The notes under the pieces are model-generated. The model was not told the origin of the DNA and did no database searches. It worked only from the letters and a program-made list of their open reading frames with translations. From assembly GCF_000314995.1 (NCBI RefSeq), contig NZ_BAEO01000018.1, forward strand, positions 45,935 through 109,934: a stretch of DNA of 64,000 nucleotides, written 5' to 3'. This document shows, piece by piece, positions 38,595 to 48,522 of the stretch. The stretch comes from Paraglaciecola arctica BSs20135. Lineage in GTDB: Bacteria; Pseudomonadota; Gammaproteobacteria; Enterobacterales; Alteromonadaceae. A program made the position numbers and the translations under genes. How positions within the stretch are numbered: position 1 is the first letter of the stretch; every line of letters begins with the position of its first letter.

Positions 38595-40082
38595 CTATGA
38601 AGTACCATGGGCTAATTTGAACATCTTATTTACTAATTTTTTTTCTGCCGAATCGGGTTTGCCACTTATCCACCACAGTCCAATTAAACTAATCACATAA
38701 ATCAGCGCTCCCAATAGGGCGTATGCAATGCAATATAGAATTGATGCTTGAATATCTATCGCAAAATAATCCGATTCCAATTGTACCAAGTGCGCTAATA
38801 GCAAGTACATTATGCCACTGGCACATATTGGTCTGAGAATGGTTCGCAAATAATCGGCTACCCTAAGCTGTATCATTTTGCAGGCGATAGTGACTGCTAC
38901 CGGAAATATAATAAACGATACCAGTCCAGAAGCATAAGCGGCCCCAAGAACACCAAATAAAGATAAAAAGTAGATTAATATTGGGATGTAAATAATCAGC
39001 CGCAAAGTAAACAATACGGTTGTTATTTTAGGCCGGTTAATGGCCATGTAGACATAACCAATATTGGTATTCAGGGATACCGCTACACTGGATACGGCAA
39101 TAATTTGGATCAGCAACACCGCACTCTGCCACTGATTACCCAGCATAATGGGCACTAGTATTGGGGCCAGTACAGCAACGCCGACACCAGCGGGGATAGC
39201 TAAGATAGCGATTGAAGAAACAATGTTAAGAAATAACTGACTTAAAGCTGATTGATCAGAGGAAACCTTAGTATAACCTGGGTAACTGGCACGGTTTATT
39301 GGTGCAATCAGTTCACTGGTTGGTAATGTGGCAATTTCATTACTGACTGAAAATAAGCCTACGGCCTGCGGGTTGATAATTTTACCTATGATTAAATCAT
39401 GGGCTCTGTTATTCATAAAAAATAACAAATTATTTAGTAATAGCCATTTGGAAAAACGAAATATAGCTTGCACCCTCTCAAAGCAAAATGACGGCCTGTA
39501 TGGACTCATTAGGTAGGATAGTATCAGGCTGATGAAAGAAGAAGAGAGCATTCCAAATACTAACGCCCAGTAGCTTTGTAACGTAAAGGCCAATGAAATC
39601 GTAATTAGGGTCGAAAGGACTTTAACGATAAGTTGAAATTTGAATTCCTTGTTGAATTGGAAATGTTTCCTGAAATCAACTAACCCAATATTTTTTAATG
39701 AATTAATCAGAAACAATAACGCCAAAGCGAACATGACCTCGATTAGTCTTTCATCATTATAATATTGAGCCAACGGGAAGGTAACCAAACACATAAGCAG
39801 GCTTGCAATAAATCCAAACATTACCTGCATAGTCCAGGCTGAATCGTAGTCGGCTTTGCCGGCATGTTGATTTTGGATTAACACCATATCGAAGCCAAAT
39901 GCATTAATTAACTCTAAAAATGCATATATCGTCATAGCTATCGCGATAATACCAAAGTCTTCTGGCACTAACAGTCTTGCCAATACCATAGTACTCAGCA
40001 GACCTATAAATTTAACTGACATCCTTAGCGCAACCATCCAAATTGCACCTGAAAAAACTTTACTACCTATATCTTCTGTCAT
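38595..40082 (-). CDS. Second lipid-linked oligosaccharide flippase (Wzx/MATE-like)
   Basis: 495 residues, about twelve to fourteen membrane helices. Homologous to the flippase at 34282-35763 along its length, for example KVFSGAIWMVALRMSVK and ARLLVPEDFGIIAIAM. It is transcribed leftwards, alone, and divergent from the glycosyltransferase at 40276. Two related flippases in one locus suggest two repeat units or a recent duplication. Confidence 0.9.
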   Translation of the reverse strand: MTEDIGSKVFSGAIWMVALRMSVKFIGLLSTMVLARLLVPEDFGIIAIAMTIYAFLELINAFGFDMVLIQNQHAGKADYDSAWTMQVMFGFIASLLMCLVTFPLAQYYNDERLIEVMFALALLFLINSLKNIGLVDFRKHFQFNKEFKFQLIVKVLSTLITISLAFTLQSYWALVFGMLSSSFISLILSYLMSPYRPSFCFERVQAIFRFSKWLLLNNLLFFMNNRAHDLIIGKIINPQAVGLFSVSNEIATLPTSELIAPINRASYPGYTKVSSDQSALSQLFLNIVSSIAILAIPAGVGVAVLAPILVPIMLGNQWQSAVLLIQIIAVSSVAVSLNTNIGYVYMAINRPKITTVLFTLRLIIYIPILIYFLSLFGVLGAAYASGLVSFIIFPVAVTIACKMIQLRVADYLRTILRPICASGIMYLLLAHLVQLESDYFAIDIQASILYCIAYALLGALIYVISLIGLWWISGKPDSAEKKLVNKMFKLAHGTS

Positions 40083-40275
40083 TAAAATCCGTTAAATATA
40101 CGGTCATTTACCCAAATTAAATTTCACAATATGAAATTGCTGTATCGACGCAATTCTGTCGGCTAAACTATCAGCTAGAAAAGAATAATGCATTGAAAAT
40201 AATAAGTTTTTATTTGAGATTTCTATATTGATAATGTTATACCTGTTTATCACTTACTATTGTTGTTCATCCTAA

Positions 40276-41520
40276 ATGAATCAAAAGCATAAAATTTTAT
40301 ATATTGCCTATCACTATCCCCCGATTTTGGGCAGTAGTGGTGTACATCGCACTTTGGCTTTTACAAGGTTTTTAGCTGAAAAAGGATGGGATGTCACGGT
40401 ATTAACTGCTTCATTAAAAGCTTATGAGCGTTGGTCTGAAGAACAACTGCAGTTTATTCCCGACAATGTTGAGGTTATAAGAGCCTTCGCACGCAACACT
40501 GCCAAAGATTTATCCTGGCGTGGTAAATATTTGGCTTGGATGGCATTACCGGATAATTGGCAAAGCTGGATTGTCGGTGGGGTAATTTCGGGCTTGTGGT
40601 CTATTTTAAAAAACAAACAAAATGTACTGGTTTCCACTTACCCTATCGCATCGGCTCATTTTATTGCTTACATTTTACATAAATTAACGGGGATCCCATG
40701 GATTGCTGATTTTCGTGACCCAATGGCACAAGCTGATTATCCTACAGAACCGGTAAAAAAACGCTGGTTTGAGTGGATTGAAAAGAAAATAATTAAGCAT
40801 TGCAAATATGCGCTTATTACCGCTCCGGGAGCTAAAATCTTCTATGAATACAAATACCCTCAATGCAGCGAAGATTTTTGGCAGATAATTCCCAACGGTT
40901 TTGATGAAACATTATTTGCTGATTTGCATTCATCTCAGGATGCGGTAGATAATCAACCTAAAGTGATTCTACATAGTGGAGTGATTTATCCATCTGAACG
41001 CGACCCCACCGATTTTTTTAACGCGCTGGCTGAGTTACAAAATGAAGGTAGTATTTCCTCGAAGGATATTGTTATCCGTCTCCGTGCTACCGGACACGAT
41101 GATCTATTTCGTAAACAACTGGCGGTGCTGAAGATAGATCAACTAGTACAATTGGAGCCCACAGTCCCTTATCGACAGGCATTGCAGGAAATGTTTGATG
41201 TTGATGGTTTATTGTTATTGCAGGCAGCTAACTGCAACTATCAAATTCCCGCAAAAGCTTATGAGTATATTCGGGTACAAAAGCCTGTATTAGCTCTGAC
41301 CCCTAGCGAAGGTGATACTGGCCAGTTATTGCTACAAGCCGGTAATACAGTAATCGCACCATTAGATAATAAAGAAAGAATTAAGGTCGCTTTGATGGAA
41401 TATATTCATCAGCTATCAAACACACATCCCAAAGTTATTGACAGTACGAAAATACAAAAATACTCAAGACAATTTCAGGCATATCGATTTACTCAGCTCT
41501 TAGATAATATAAAAGAATGA
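40276..41520 (+). CDS. Glycosyltransferase family 4
   Basis: 414 residues, GT-B. The N-terminus KILYIAYHYPPILGSSGVHR is typical; the acceptor half has WIADFRDPMAQADYP and the donor half IILHSGVIYP-like (residues near 235) and IPAKAYEYIRVQKPVLAL. Sugar specificity unknown. Its two ends are found again as decayed copies at 43147-43482. Convergent with the acyltransferase gene, only 3 nt apart. Confidence 0.88.
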   Translation: MNQKHKILYIAYHYPPILGSSGVHRTLAFTRFLAEKGWDVTVLTASLKAYERWSEEQLQFIPDNVEVIRAFARNTAKDLSWRGKYLAWMALPDNWQSWIVGGVISGLWSILKNKQNVLVSTYPIASAHFIAYILHKLTGIPWIADFRDPMAQADYPTEPVKKRWFEWIEKKIIKHCKYALITAPGAKIFYEYKYPQCSEDFWQIIPNGFDETLFADLHSSQDAVDNQPKVILHSGVIYPSERDPTDFFNALAELQNEGSISSKDIVIRLRATGHDDLFRKQLAVLKIDQLVQLEPTVPYRQALQEMFDVDGLLLLQAANCNYQIPAKAYEYIRVQKPVLALTPSEGDTGQLLLQAGNTVIAPLDNKERIKVALMEYIHQLSNTHPKVIDSTKIQKYSRQFQAYRFTQLLDNIKE

Positions 41521-41523
41521 TTT

Positions 41524-42602
41524 TTACAATTTTAATACATTCAACATGCGGTTAAAAAATAATTTATATTTATATTTTTTATTTTCTGTGTAATTACTTA
41601 AATAGAATATCAAAAATGGAACAACTACCCAGCACAATATTAGAGTGACTACCGAAGTAGGTTTATAGGGGACAATCGCTGAAATAAAAAACAATAGAGG
41701 CATGTGATACAAATACAGTGAGAATGTATGCGTCGCCATTTTTTGTATTGCAAATCCTATACTTGGTTTAAAGATGAAGATAGAACGACCAATATTTGTG
41801 AATGAGAATATATTTAATGCAACAAATAATGCCAATATGTAGTCACTCGCAAAGCGTTCGGCCGGTTCTAAAAGAAGAACATAGAAATCAGGAGGTAATA
41901 ATACAGTCATGTAGGCATCAACGAAAGACTGAACATAACCGATGGAAAAAACTACAATCCCGATAATGGAAAATAAAAATAAAACTATTGCGACAAGGAC
42001 TGAAACACTATGTTTTTGCGTTATTTTAAAGCACAGAACTCCAAAGAACCACATAGGCAAATATAAAAATACGCTTGGACCCATCAACAAAATAACTAAA
42101 AATAGTAAAGTGTATTTTTTAATTCCTTTCCCGAAAAAAATAATGCCAAAAAAACGTAATATAAAACCTCATAACCTAATGACCAGTAGGGTAAATTTGA
42201 AAAAAAAGGCCATGCCACCCAACTCTGATTTAAAAACGTCATTGCAGTAAGGATAGTTAGAATTTGATTGGAATTATCCGCACCTACTTTATCGAAAACT
42301 GCTGGATTAAGTTCAGCCCCCGCAAAATAGAGTGTAATTGTTAGAATTATAGCGGGGAATGCAACGGAATAAATTCTTGCTAATCTATTAACAATATACT
42401 CCGACCGTGTTTCTTTTTTGTCAATGCATACAAAGGCAATAACAAAACCGGATAACACAAAAAAGAACACGACAGCTTCGTGCCCCATTCCTCCAAACTG
42501 CCAGAACCAACCACCAGAAAAACCCGTTGCATGTGATGCAAATACAGCTAAAGCTGCGATAAACCGCATTAGATCGAGATAGATAGAAAGTTGGTTATTC
42601 AT
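41524..42602 (-). pseudogene. Acyltransferase 3 family gene split by a frameshift
   Basis: Two frames cover one protein. The first, 42602 down to about 42096, gives MNNQLSIYLDLMRFIAALAV with the catalytic His in FASHATGF, and FFFVLSGFVIAF. The second, down to 41524, gives the remaining membrane helices (YLYHMPLLFFISAIVPY). The frames meet at a 7-T run on the coding strand (42134-42140 as A's on the plus strand). One extra T would read FFFGKGIKKYTLLFLVILLM into the second frame. It could be a true mutation, a phase-variable tract, slippage or a sequencing error. The protein would O-acetylate a sugar in the inner membrane. Confidence 0.85.
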
Positions 42603-42963
42603 TGAGTTTTTCGATTGATATATTAATTACCCAATTAAAATATACATTTTTTGTATACGCTGATTTAGCAACAATAGAGTAAATCATGAGAGTGTTATAG
42701 GCCGTCAATGTTAGCAAACTGCAATACGAAACTCGAATTTTATTTTTCGATTCAACTTACCTACCAAATTTTAATCAACATACATTTAGTCAATCTACTC
42801 TTAAAGGGATCAGTGTTGTATGCAGTTGCAATGTACTGCGCAACCAGCATCCATGCAGAGCGGCTGACATTGCAGAACTTTTAAAAAAGAACTGAATATA
42901 GACAGCCTATACAACCAACTTAGTGGCCGCTTTGGGTTAATGCCGTTGACCTTAAGTAAACGT

Positions 42964-43145
42964 CATTAGGCTTTGGCTTGTTTTTTTGCGTGTGGATGAA
43001 AGAAAACCAACAGTGAAAATATATTACCTTGAAATGCTTGCAACAATTTAAAGCCAGTAACATTGTTAATAATTATTTAAGCGACAACGCTTTGGCAGCT
43101 CACCAAAGTGTGCATGTTGAGTATTATGGTGAGCTGATCATTGTT
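42964..43145 (+). pseudogene. Decayed 3' end of the asparagine-synthase-like gene
   Basis: About 180 bases align to 46262-46440 near the end of the intact gene at 44746-46482, with shared stretches such as CTTTGGCTTG, GGATGAAAGAAAACCA, CAATTTAAAGCC and GCTCACCAAAGTGTGCATG. Point changes, indels and an in-frame stop (CAGTGA) show it no longer codes. The very next bases match a different gene, so this is a fusion scar. Confidence 0.85.
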
Positions 43146-43146
43146 C

Positions 43147-43482
43147 CCTTATTTGGGGGAGTAATGGTGTATATCGCACTTTGGCTTTCACCCGGTTTTT
43201 AACTGCGAATGGATGGGATGTAGAAGCCCTCTCGGCGTCATTAAAAGCCTTTGATAAATGGTCATCGGGCCAAGTAATGTTTATCTTGGATAACATCACT
43301 GTACAGGCCAACTTTTAAGTAATGCCGGGCTATCTACCATTGCACCATTTATAATAAAGATAAGATTAAGGTCGCGTTGATGGAATATATTGATATATTA
43401 GCCAATCAAGTAAATACGGAAATAACCGTTCAACAACTTCATGCTTTTTCAAGACAGTTTCAAGCATTAAAATTTGAATAAT
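43147..43482 (+). pseudogene. Internally deleted, decayed glycosyltransferase copy
   Basis: 43147-43318 matches the start region of the glycosyltransferase at 40276 (for example GGTGTATATCGCACTTTGGC versus 40339 onward). 43322-43482 matches its end (AAGGTCGC, TTGATGGAATATATTGA, CAAGACAGTTTCA). The middle, about 290 codons, is missing. Several substitutions and frame breaks make it non-functional. Confidence 0.85.
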
Positions 43483-43763
43483 TGTTGATGAAAATTTAAT
43501 AAATAATTTATTCATAGTCTCAATTTACGATCCAGCATTGCTGATTAGATGGATAAATGCTCTTGTCACTACATACCTATGTGAGCATCATAGTTTGAAT
43601 GTTGTGGTATTTGATGGAAGTGGGAAACGAAAGATGTACGGAACCTAAAATATTCTTGCGTCGGGTTCATATACCTAAAACGTCAATAATTATTTTCTTG
43701 ATTGGAGGTGACCATAATAATGTTGCTCATCTTAAGTTATTACCTTAATTATAAGGAAGTTGT

Positions 43764-44666
43764 GTGGAAATTAATAATTCAAAAATTACTGTCATAATTC
43801 CCACTACGGCTGAATGGAAGCGGTTTGATGCTATTAAAAGAGCTGTAGAGTCGATACGCAAAAGTAGTGATGAAAAAGTGCTTATTATAGCGTCGGTCAA
43901 TGGCAGCAAGTTCCATTTAGAAGTGTGTGAGTGGCTTAAAGCCCAACCTGATGTCATCTATATATACAATGATATTGGCTCTGCTCCCTTAGCCCATATT
44001 CGGGGACGTGAACTTGTCAAAACACCATACTTCAGTTTTTTGGATGATGACGATGAATATTTAAAACATGCGCTTGATATTAGGTTGAAAATATTAGAAG
44101 AAAATCAGAACGTGTCACTAGTGGTAACTAATGGTTATAGCGTTACTAAAAATGTACAAAACATACATTATAAAAATATGTGTAATGTAAATGAAGATCA
44201 ATTTTATGCACTCTACCAAGAAAATTGGCTACATAACTGTAATCATTTATTTAGAACTGCAGATATAAAAATTGAGTTTTTCAAAAATTATGTCCAATAT
44301 TTGGAATGGACATGGTTGGCATTCAAAATCTGCATAGCGGGGCTTAAAGTTGTTGCTATGGATGAAAAAACTTTTTTATATTATGACACAGAAGATTCTT
44401 TGTCTAAGAGTGATGCCTATAATGGTACTTTTCCAAAGCTTGCAAAAAAAATGCTCGCAATGTCCCCTCCAAAAAATATCAAAAGTCAGATTACCTATAA
44501 ATTGGCAGAGCACTTTCATTTTTACTCGGTACAACTGTTGAAAAGTGGAAATGTAACTATGTCTCTTAAATACCATTTGAAAAGTATATTTCAATATAGA
44601 GGCTTCAAATATTTGTTATACACTCGATACATTATTTTTCCGACATTGCTTAAGTACGCAGCATAA
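43764..44666 (+). CDS. Glycosyltransferase family 2
   Basis: 300 residues, GT-A fold. The N-terminal nucleotide-binding strand is KITVIIPTTAEWKRFDAIKR, followed by the DXD-type acidic cluster FSFLDDDDEYLKHALD near residues 92-107. The start is GTG at 43764 behind AAGGAAG; no upstream ATG is better. Probably adds one sugar to the repeat unit. It lies just after the decayed region and 79 nt before the amidotransferase-like gene. Confidence 0.85.
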   Translation: MEINNSKITVIIPTTAEWKRFDAIKRAVESIRKSSDEKVLIIASVNGSKFHLEVCEWLKAQPDVIYIYNDIGSAPLAHIRGRELVKTPYFSFLDDDDEYLKHALDIRLKILEENQNVSLVVTNGYSVTKNVQNIHYKNMCNVNEDQFYALYQENWLHNCNHLFRTADIKIEFFKNYVQYLEWTWLAFKICIAGLKVVAMDEKTFLYYDTEDSLSKSDAYNGTFPKLAKKMLAMSPPKNIKSQITYKLAEHFHFYSVQLLKSGNVTMSLKYHLKSIFQYRGFKYLLYTRYIIFPTLLKYAA

Positions 44667-44745
44667 TACTGGGAAATTTAATTGTTGCTATAACCTTTTG
44701 GTTTAGCAACAATAGTCATGTTCATGGAAGTATTGAGTAAATATA

Positions 44746-46482
44746 ATGAGTTTATCTGTTGACAAAAAACACTTAGATATAGTGTTTTCTGAGAAGTTCC
44801 GCTGCCAAGTTATTGGTGGAGAAAATAATAAAGTCAGCCATTTCGAAAGTAAGGAATTAGATGTTGCTTACAGCGGCAATATGCAACTCGACGAGCATAA
44901 CTGCACTGCCTCTTACGTCGCACAACAATATCAGGCCAACCAAAATGTCGGTGAGCTATTCAACAGTCTTACTGGTGCATTTTGGTTGTTAATAGTTGAT
45001 AAAACTAATCAAAAAATAGTATTAGTGAATGATCATGTTGGCATTCAGCCTTGTTATTTTTCAGTACAGAATGATTGTTTGTATATCAGCGATTCACTCA
45101 AGTTAATTAAGCAGCAAGATATTGTTAGTTGTACATTATCGCCCCAAGCGATTTACAACTATTTTTATTTTCACTGTATCCCAGCACCTGACACTATTTA
45201 CAAAGAGTGTTTTAAGTTGGCCCCAGCAAATGCCGTTACTTTTGATGCTCACGGTTCTTCGGTTACTCAAAACCTTTACAGTCCTAAGTTTGCCAAACAC
45301 ATTGAGGATCAAGCCGTCGCTCAACAAGAATGTTTAGCCATAATTGAACAGGCGGTGGCACAACAAATTACCCCGGATTGTGGCGCATTTTTAAGTGGTG
45401 GCTTGGATAGTTCAACCGTGGCAGGTATGTTATCTAAACATCAGCAACCAGCTAAAACCTTCTCCATGGGTTTTGAAGTGCCTGCTTACGATGAAACAGC
45501 TTATGCGAAAATAACCGCCGAGCATTTTAAGACACAACATGAAATTTTATATTTAAAGCCAGATATGGCAGCTAAAGAATTTGTTAAAGTGGCACAGTAC
45601 TTTGATGAACCCTTTGGTAATTCATCGGCTATGGCCGCGTATTTTTGTGCCACTTTTGCCAAAGAACATGGCGTTACTCATTTATTGGCCGGTGATGGTG
45701 GCGATGAGTTATTTGCGGGTAATGAACGTTATGCCAAGCAAAAAGTGTTTGAACATTTTCATCAAGCACCTAAATGGTTACAAGCCTTGCCGAGACTCGC
45801 GTTTGATAATCCGTTAACAGCTAGTATCCCTGGACTTAAAAAAGTTACCAGTTATATTCGACAAGCCGATGTGCCCTTGCCGGATAGGATGGAAAACTAC
45901 AATTTTATTAAACAGCTTGGTGCTGAAAATATGTTTCCAGCAGCCTTTTTGTCAGAAGTTGATCAAGAACAACCGATTGAGCTTAAGCGTGAGCGTTATC
46001 GCCAATGTAGCAATGATGATCCCGTCGATGGCATGTTGTATCTGGATTGGAAATTTACACTGGCAGATAACGACTTAGTCAAAGTGACTAAAATGTGTGA
46101 GTTAGCCGGTGTAACAGTGGATTTTCCGTTATTAGATCGCAGGTTAATCGATTTTAGTTGCACTATTCCCGCTGAAGTAAAGTTGCCCGGTGGGCAATTA
46201 CGTGACTTTTATAAAAAATCCTGCAAAGGCTTTTTAAACGATGCCACATTAGAAAAAAGCAAGCATGGCTTTGGCTTGCCTTTTGGGGTATGGATGAAAG
46301 AAAACCAGCAGTTAAAAGATATTACCCTGAAATGCTTACAACAATTTAAAGCCCGTAACATTGTTAATCATTCTCTTATCGACAATGCTTTGGCGGCTCA
46401 CCAAAGTGTGCATGCCGGTTATTATGGCGAGCTGATCTGGATAATGGTTATTCTGGAGTTATGGTTACAGGGTAACGAATAA
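44746..46482 (+). CDS. Asparagine-synthase-like protein without Cys2
   Basis: 578 residues. The N-terminal glutaminase-like domain (1-190) begins MSLSVDKKHLDIVFSEKF, so the Cys2-Gly-Ile signature is missing. The synthetase domain is intact, with AFLSGGLDSSTVAGM near 213-227 and LLAGDGGDELFAGNERY near 313-330, and DFPLLDRRLIDFS later. It probably activates a carboxyl with ATP but takes its amine from another source. A degraded copy of its tail lies at 42964-43145. The deacetylase gene begins 2 nt after its stop. Confidence 0.85.
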   Translation: MSLSVDKKHLDIVFSEKFRCQVIGGENNKVSHFESKELDVAYSGNMQLDEHNCTASYVAQQYQANQNVGELFNSLTGAFWLLIVDKTNQKIVLVNDHVGIQPCYFSVQNDCLYISDSLKLIKQQDIVSCTLSPQAIYNYFYFHCIPAPDTIYKECFKLAPANAVTFDAHGSSVTQNLYSPKFAKHIEDQAVAQQECLAIIEQAVAQQITPDCGAFLSGGLDSSTVAGMLSKHQQPAKTFSMGFEVPAYDETAYAKITAEHFKTQHEILYLKPDMAAKEFVKVAQYFDEPFGNSSAMAAYFCATFAKEHGVTHLLAGDGGDELFAGNERYAKQKVFEHFHQAPKWLQALPRLAFDNPLTASIPGLKKVTSYIRQADVPLPDRMENYNFIKQLGAENMFPAAFLSEVDQEQPIELKRERYRQCSNDDPVDGMLYLDWKFTLADNDLVKVTKMCELAGVTVDFPLLDRRLIDFSCTIPAEVKLPGGQLRDFYKKSCKGFLNDATLEKSKHGFGLPFGVWMKENQQLKDITLKCLQQFKARNIVNHSLIDNALAAHQSVHAGYYGELIWIMVILELWLQGNE

Positions 46483-46484
46483 TC

Positions 46485-47429
46485 ATGTTGCACTGGATGC
46501 TGAAACAACTAGGGCTAATTACGAGTAAAAATAAACTAAGTATCTTGATTTATCATCAGGTATTTTCCCAAAAAGATCCGATGCGGCCCTCGGAGCCAGA
46601 TACAGCAGAATTTGCATGGCAGATGGCGTTATTAGGTAGGTATTTTAACCCTGTGGCGCTGCCCCAAGCTATTGAATTACTGAAAGTTGGAAAATTACCC
46701 GCCAACTCAGTTTGTGTCACCTTTGATGATGGTTATTTGAATAACTTAACTGTGGCTCAACCTGTTTTGCAGCAATACAGCATTCCCGCCACCGTTTATA
46801 TTGCGACTGGTTTTAGTTCTGGTGGCAATATGTGGAATGATCGATTAATTGACTTGATTGGGAACCCGTCAATATCAGAATTTAATTTGTCGGCGCTGCA
46901 ATTAGCAACTGAACAAGTTAGTGATATTAGCAGTCGTCGTCAGCTAGCCTATAAACTTATCCCATTGATTAAATATCAAGATTACCAGCAACGTATCAAT
47001 ATTATCGACCAGTTATACACCGATAATCAGGCCAATGAAGTGGCTAATAAAATGATGACGCCAGATGAAATAAACCAACTCGCGAAACTGGGCGTCGATA
47101 TTGGCGCGCACACAGTTGATCACCCCATTTTAGCAAGCCAGAATGAAGGGCAACAAAAACACCAGATTGAACAAAGTAAACAGCAATTGGAACAATGGTT
47201 AAATAAAGGTGTTAACGGATTTGCTTACCCCAATGGTAAGCCTGTTGAGGACTACCCTCTCAGCGCAGTGGATTTAGTGAAACAATCCGGCTTTGAATAT
47301 GCAGTATCTACAACCTCTGGTTTGTCAACACCCGTATCCGATTTTTATCAGCTAAATCGATTTACGCCTTGGGATAAAACTCCGCTTAAATTCCATCTGC
47401 GGATGATTAGAAATATGTTGGGTATTTAA
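46485..47429 (+). CDS. Polysaccharide deacetylase (NodB-like)
   Basis: 314 residues. The NodB motif CVTFDDGYLNN (Asp81, Asp82) and the metal His pair in IGAHTVDHPIL are present, and GFAYPNGKPVEDY forms motif 3. No signal peptide is clear. It is distinct from the XrtA deacetylase at 22643. It sits 2 nt after the amidotransferase-like gene and its stop abuts the next start, so the three are translated together. It removes N- or O-acetyl groups, substrate unknown. Confidence 0.88.
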   Translation: MLHWMLKQLGLITSKNKLSILIYHQVFSQKDPMRPSEPDTAEFAWQMALLGRYFNPVALPQAIELLKVGKLPANSVCVTFDDGYLNNLTVAQPVLQQYSIPATVYIATGFSSGGNMWNDRLIDLIGNPSISEFNLSALQLATEQVSDISSRRQLAYKLIPLIKYQDYQQRINIIDQLYTDNQANEVANKMMTPDEINQLAKLGVDIGAHTVDHPILASQNEGQQKHQIEQSKQQLEQWLNKGVNGFAYPNGKPVEDYPLSAVDLVKQSGFEYAVSTTSGLSTPVSDFYQLNRFTPWDKTPLKFHLRMIRNMLGI

Positions 47430-48476
47430 ATGACGTTATTTTTTACAACACCAATTGCAAATGCTAGAGATTACCCATTGCCACACATTTTAGGGTTACC
47501 TTCTACCCCTGAAATTACTACTGCGTCAAAACGCTGGTTATTGAATGTTAATAATCATATATACACTATGGATAGTGCTCGATCAGGTTTGTATATTTTA
47601 GCTACAAGTCTACGTAGCAAATCAGTATGGTTGCCAAGCTACCATTGCCCAGCATTAGTTGAACCTTTCTTAGCTGCTGGAATTACAGTTAATTTTTACC
47701 CAATATGTAGTGACCTTAAACCAGATTTTAATTTTCTCAATTCAAATGTTGGGAAGTTCGAAAATATCGTAGGTATTCGCTATTTTGGTTTTGATTGTGG
47801 TATTGAAAAATTATCTGAGTTTTGTAAAAAAAATCAAAATATCTTAATTGAAGATCTGGCTCATGCAGCTTTCCCATCTCATATATACGGACAGGCGGCA
47901 GTCACCAGCTTAGTAAAATTTTATCCATTATCATCTGGCGCGGAATTAATTGTTAATAGTAATTTTGAAGCTATTGAAAAGGTACAAGAAAATTATGCAA
48001 ATTTGCCAAAAAAGTTTGTCCAGCAATTTAACAACTTGTATAGAAAAGTTAAGTGTAAATTAGGCTTCCTTAAAAAAAAGCAATGGTTGTATTTGGATAT
48101 AGATTCAATGACTAGCTGGATATCAGCAGCAGATGAATTGGTGTTGAGCTATACCGACCACATTAATGTTAAAAAAGTTAGACGAGATAACTATCAAGTT
48201 TTGGCGAACAGACTAGCAAACAATAAATATGGGACAGTTCTGTTTCCTGAATTAGATTCTAATACCGTTCCTTACGTATTACCGTTTTTAATTCACGACG
48301 AGGCTGTATTTGTCAAAATGAGAAAAGCGGGCATACAGATTTATCGATGGGAAGAGCTGGCTGAATCTAGATGTCAGCAAAGTAAACTATATAGGCAAAA
48401 GATAATTCAAATTCCATGCCACCAGAATATAGAACAGTCTGATATTGATTACATTATTCAAGTATTAAATCAGTAA
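47430..48476 (+). CDS. DegT/DnrJ/EryC1-like PLP-dependent protein
   Basis: 348 residues of the aspartate aminotransferase fold (type I). The PLP Asp region is ILIEDLAHAAFPS near 138-150 and the probable Schiff-base Lys is Lys163 in SLVKFYPLSSGAELI. The spacing differs from classic sugar aminotransferases, which have SxxxxK-N. It may make an amino sugar of the repeat unit, or act on another amine. The start ATG directly follows the TAA of the deacetylase. Confidence 0.75.
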   Translation: MTLFFTTPIANARDYPLPHILGLPSTPEITTASKRWLLNVNNHIYTMDSARSGLYILATSLRSKSVWLPSYHCPALVEPFLAAGITVNFYPICSDLKPDFNFLNSNVGKFENIVGIRYFGFDCGIEKLSEFCKKNQNILIEDLAHAAFPSHIYGQAAVTSLVKFYPLSSGAELIVNSNFEAIEKVQENYANLPKKFVQQFNNLYRKVKCKLGFLKKKQWLYLDIDSMTSWISAADELVLSYTDHINVKKVRRDNYQVLANRLANNKYGTVLFPELDSNTVPYVLPFLIHDEAVFVKMRKAGIQIYRWEELAESRCQQSKLYRQKIIQIPCHQNIEQSDIDYIIQVLNQ

Positions 48477-48522
48477 GTCTAAATTTTTGAAATTTATGAC
48501 ATATTGTAAATTAGGGAAGTTC

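Larger units (their letters stand above)
42603..43763. other. 1.16-kb intergenic region with a decayed gene cassette
   Basis: No intact gene. It holds fragments of two genes that also exist intact nearby: a short upstream/start-like match at 42664-42690, an amidotransferase tail (42964-43145) and both ends of a glycosyltransferase (43147-43482). The stretches 42691-42960 and 43483-43760 were not identified. Confidence 0.75.

Noticed and set aside
42796..42969. Possible transposase fragment before the decayed cassette
   Set aside because: A few codons (SLYNQLSGRFGLMPLTLSKR) look protein-like but contain upstream stops and match nothing I can name.
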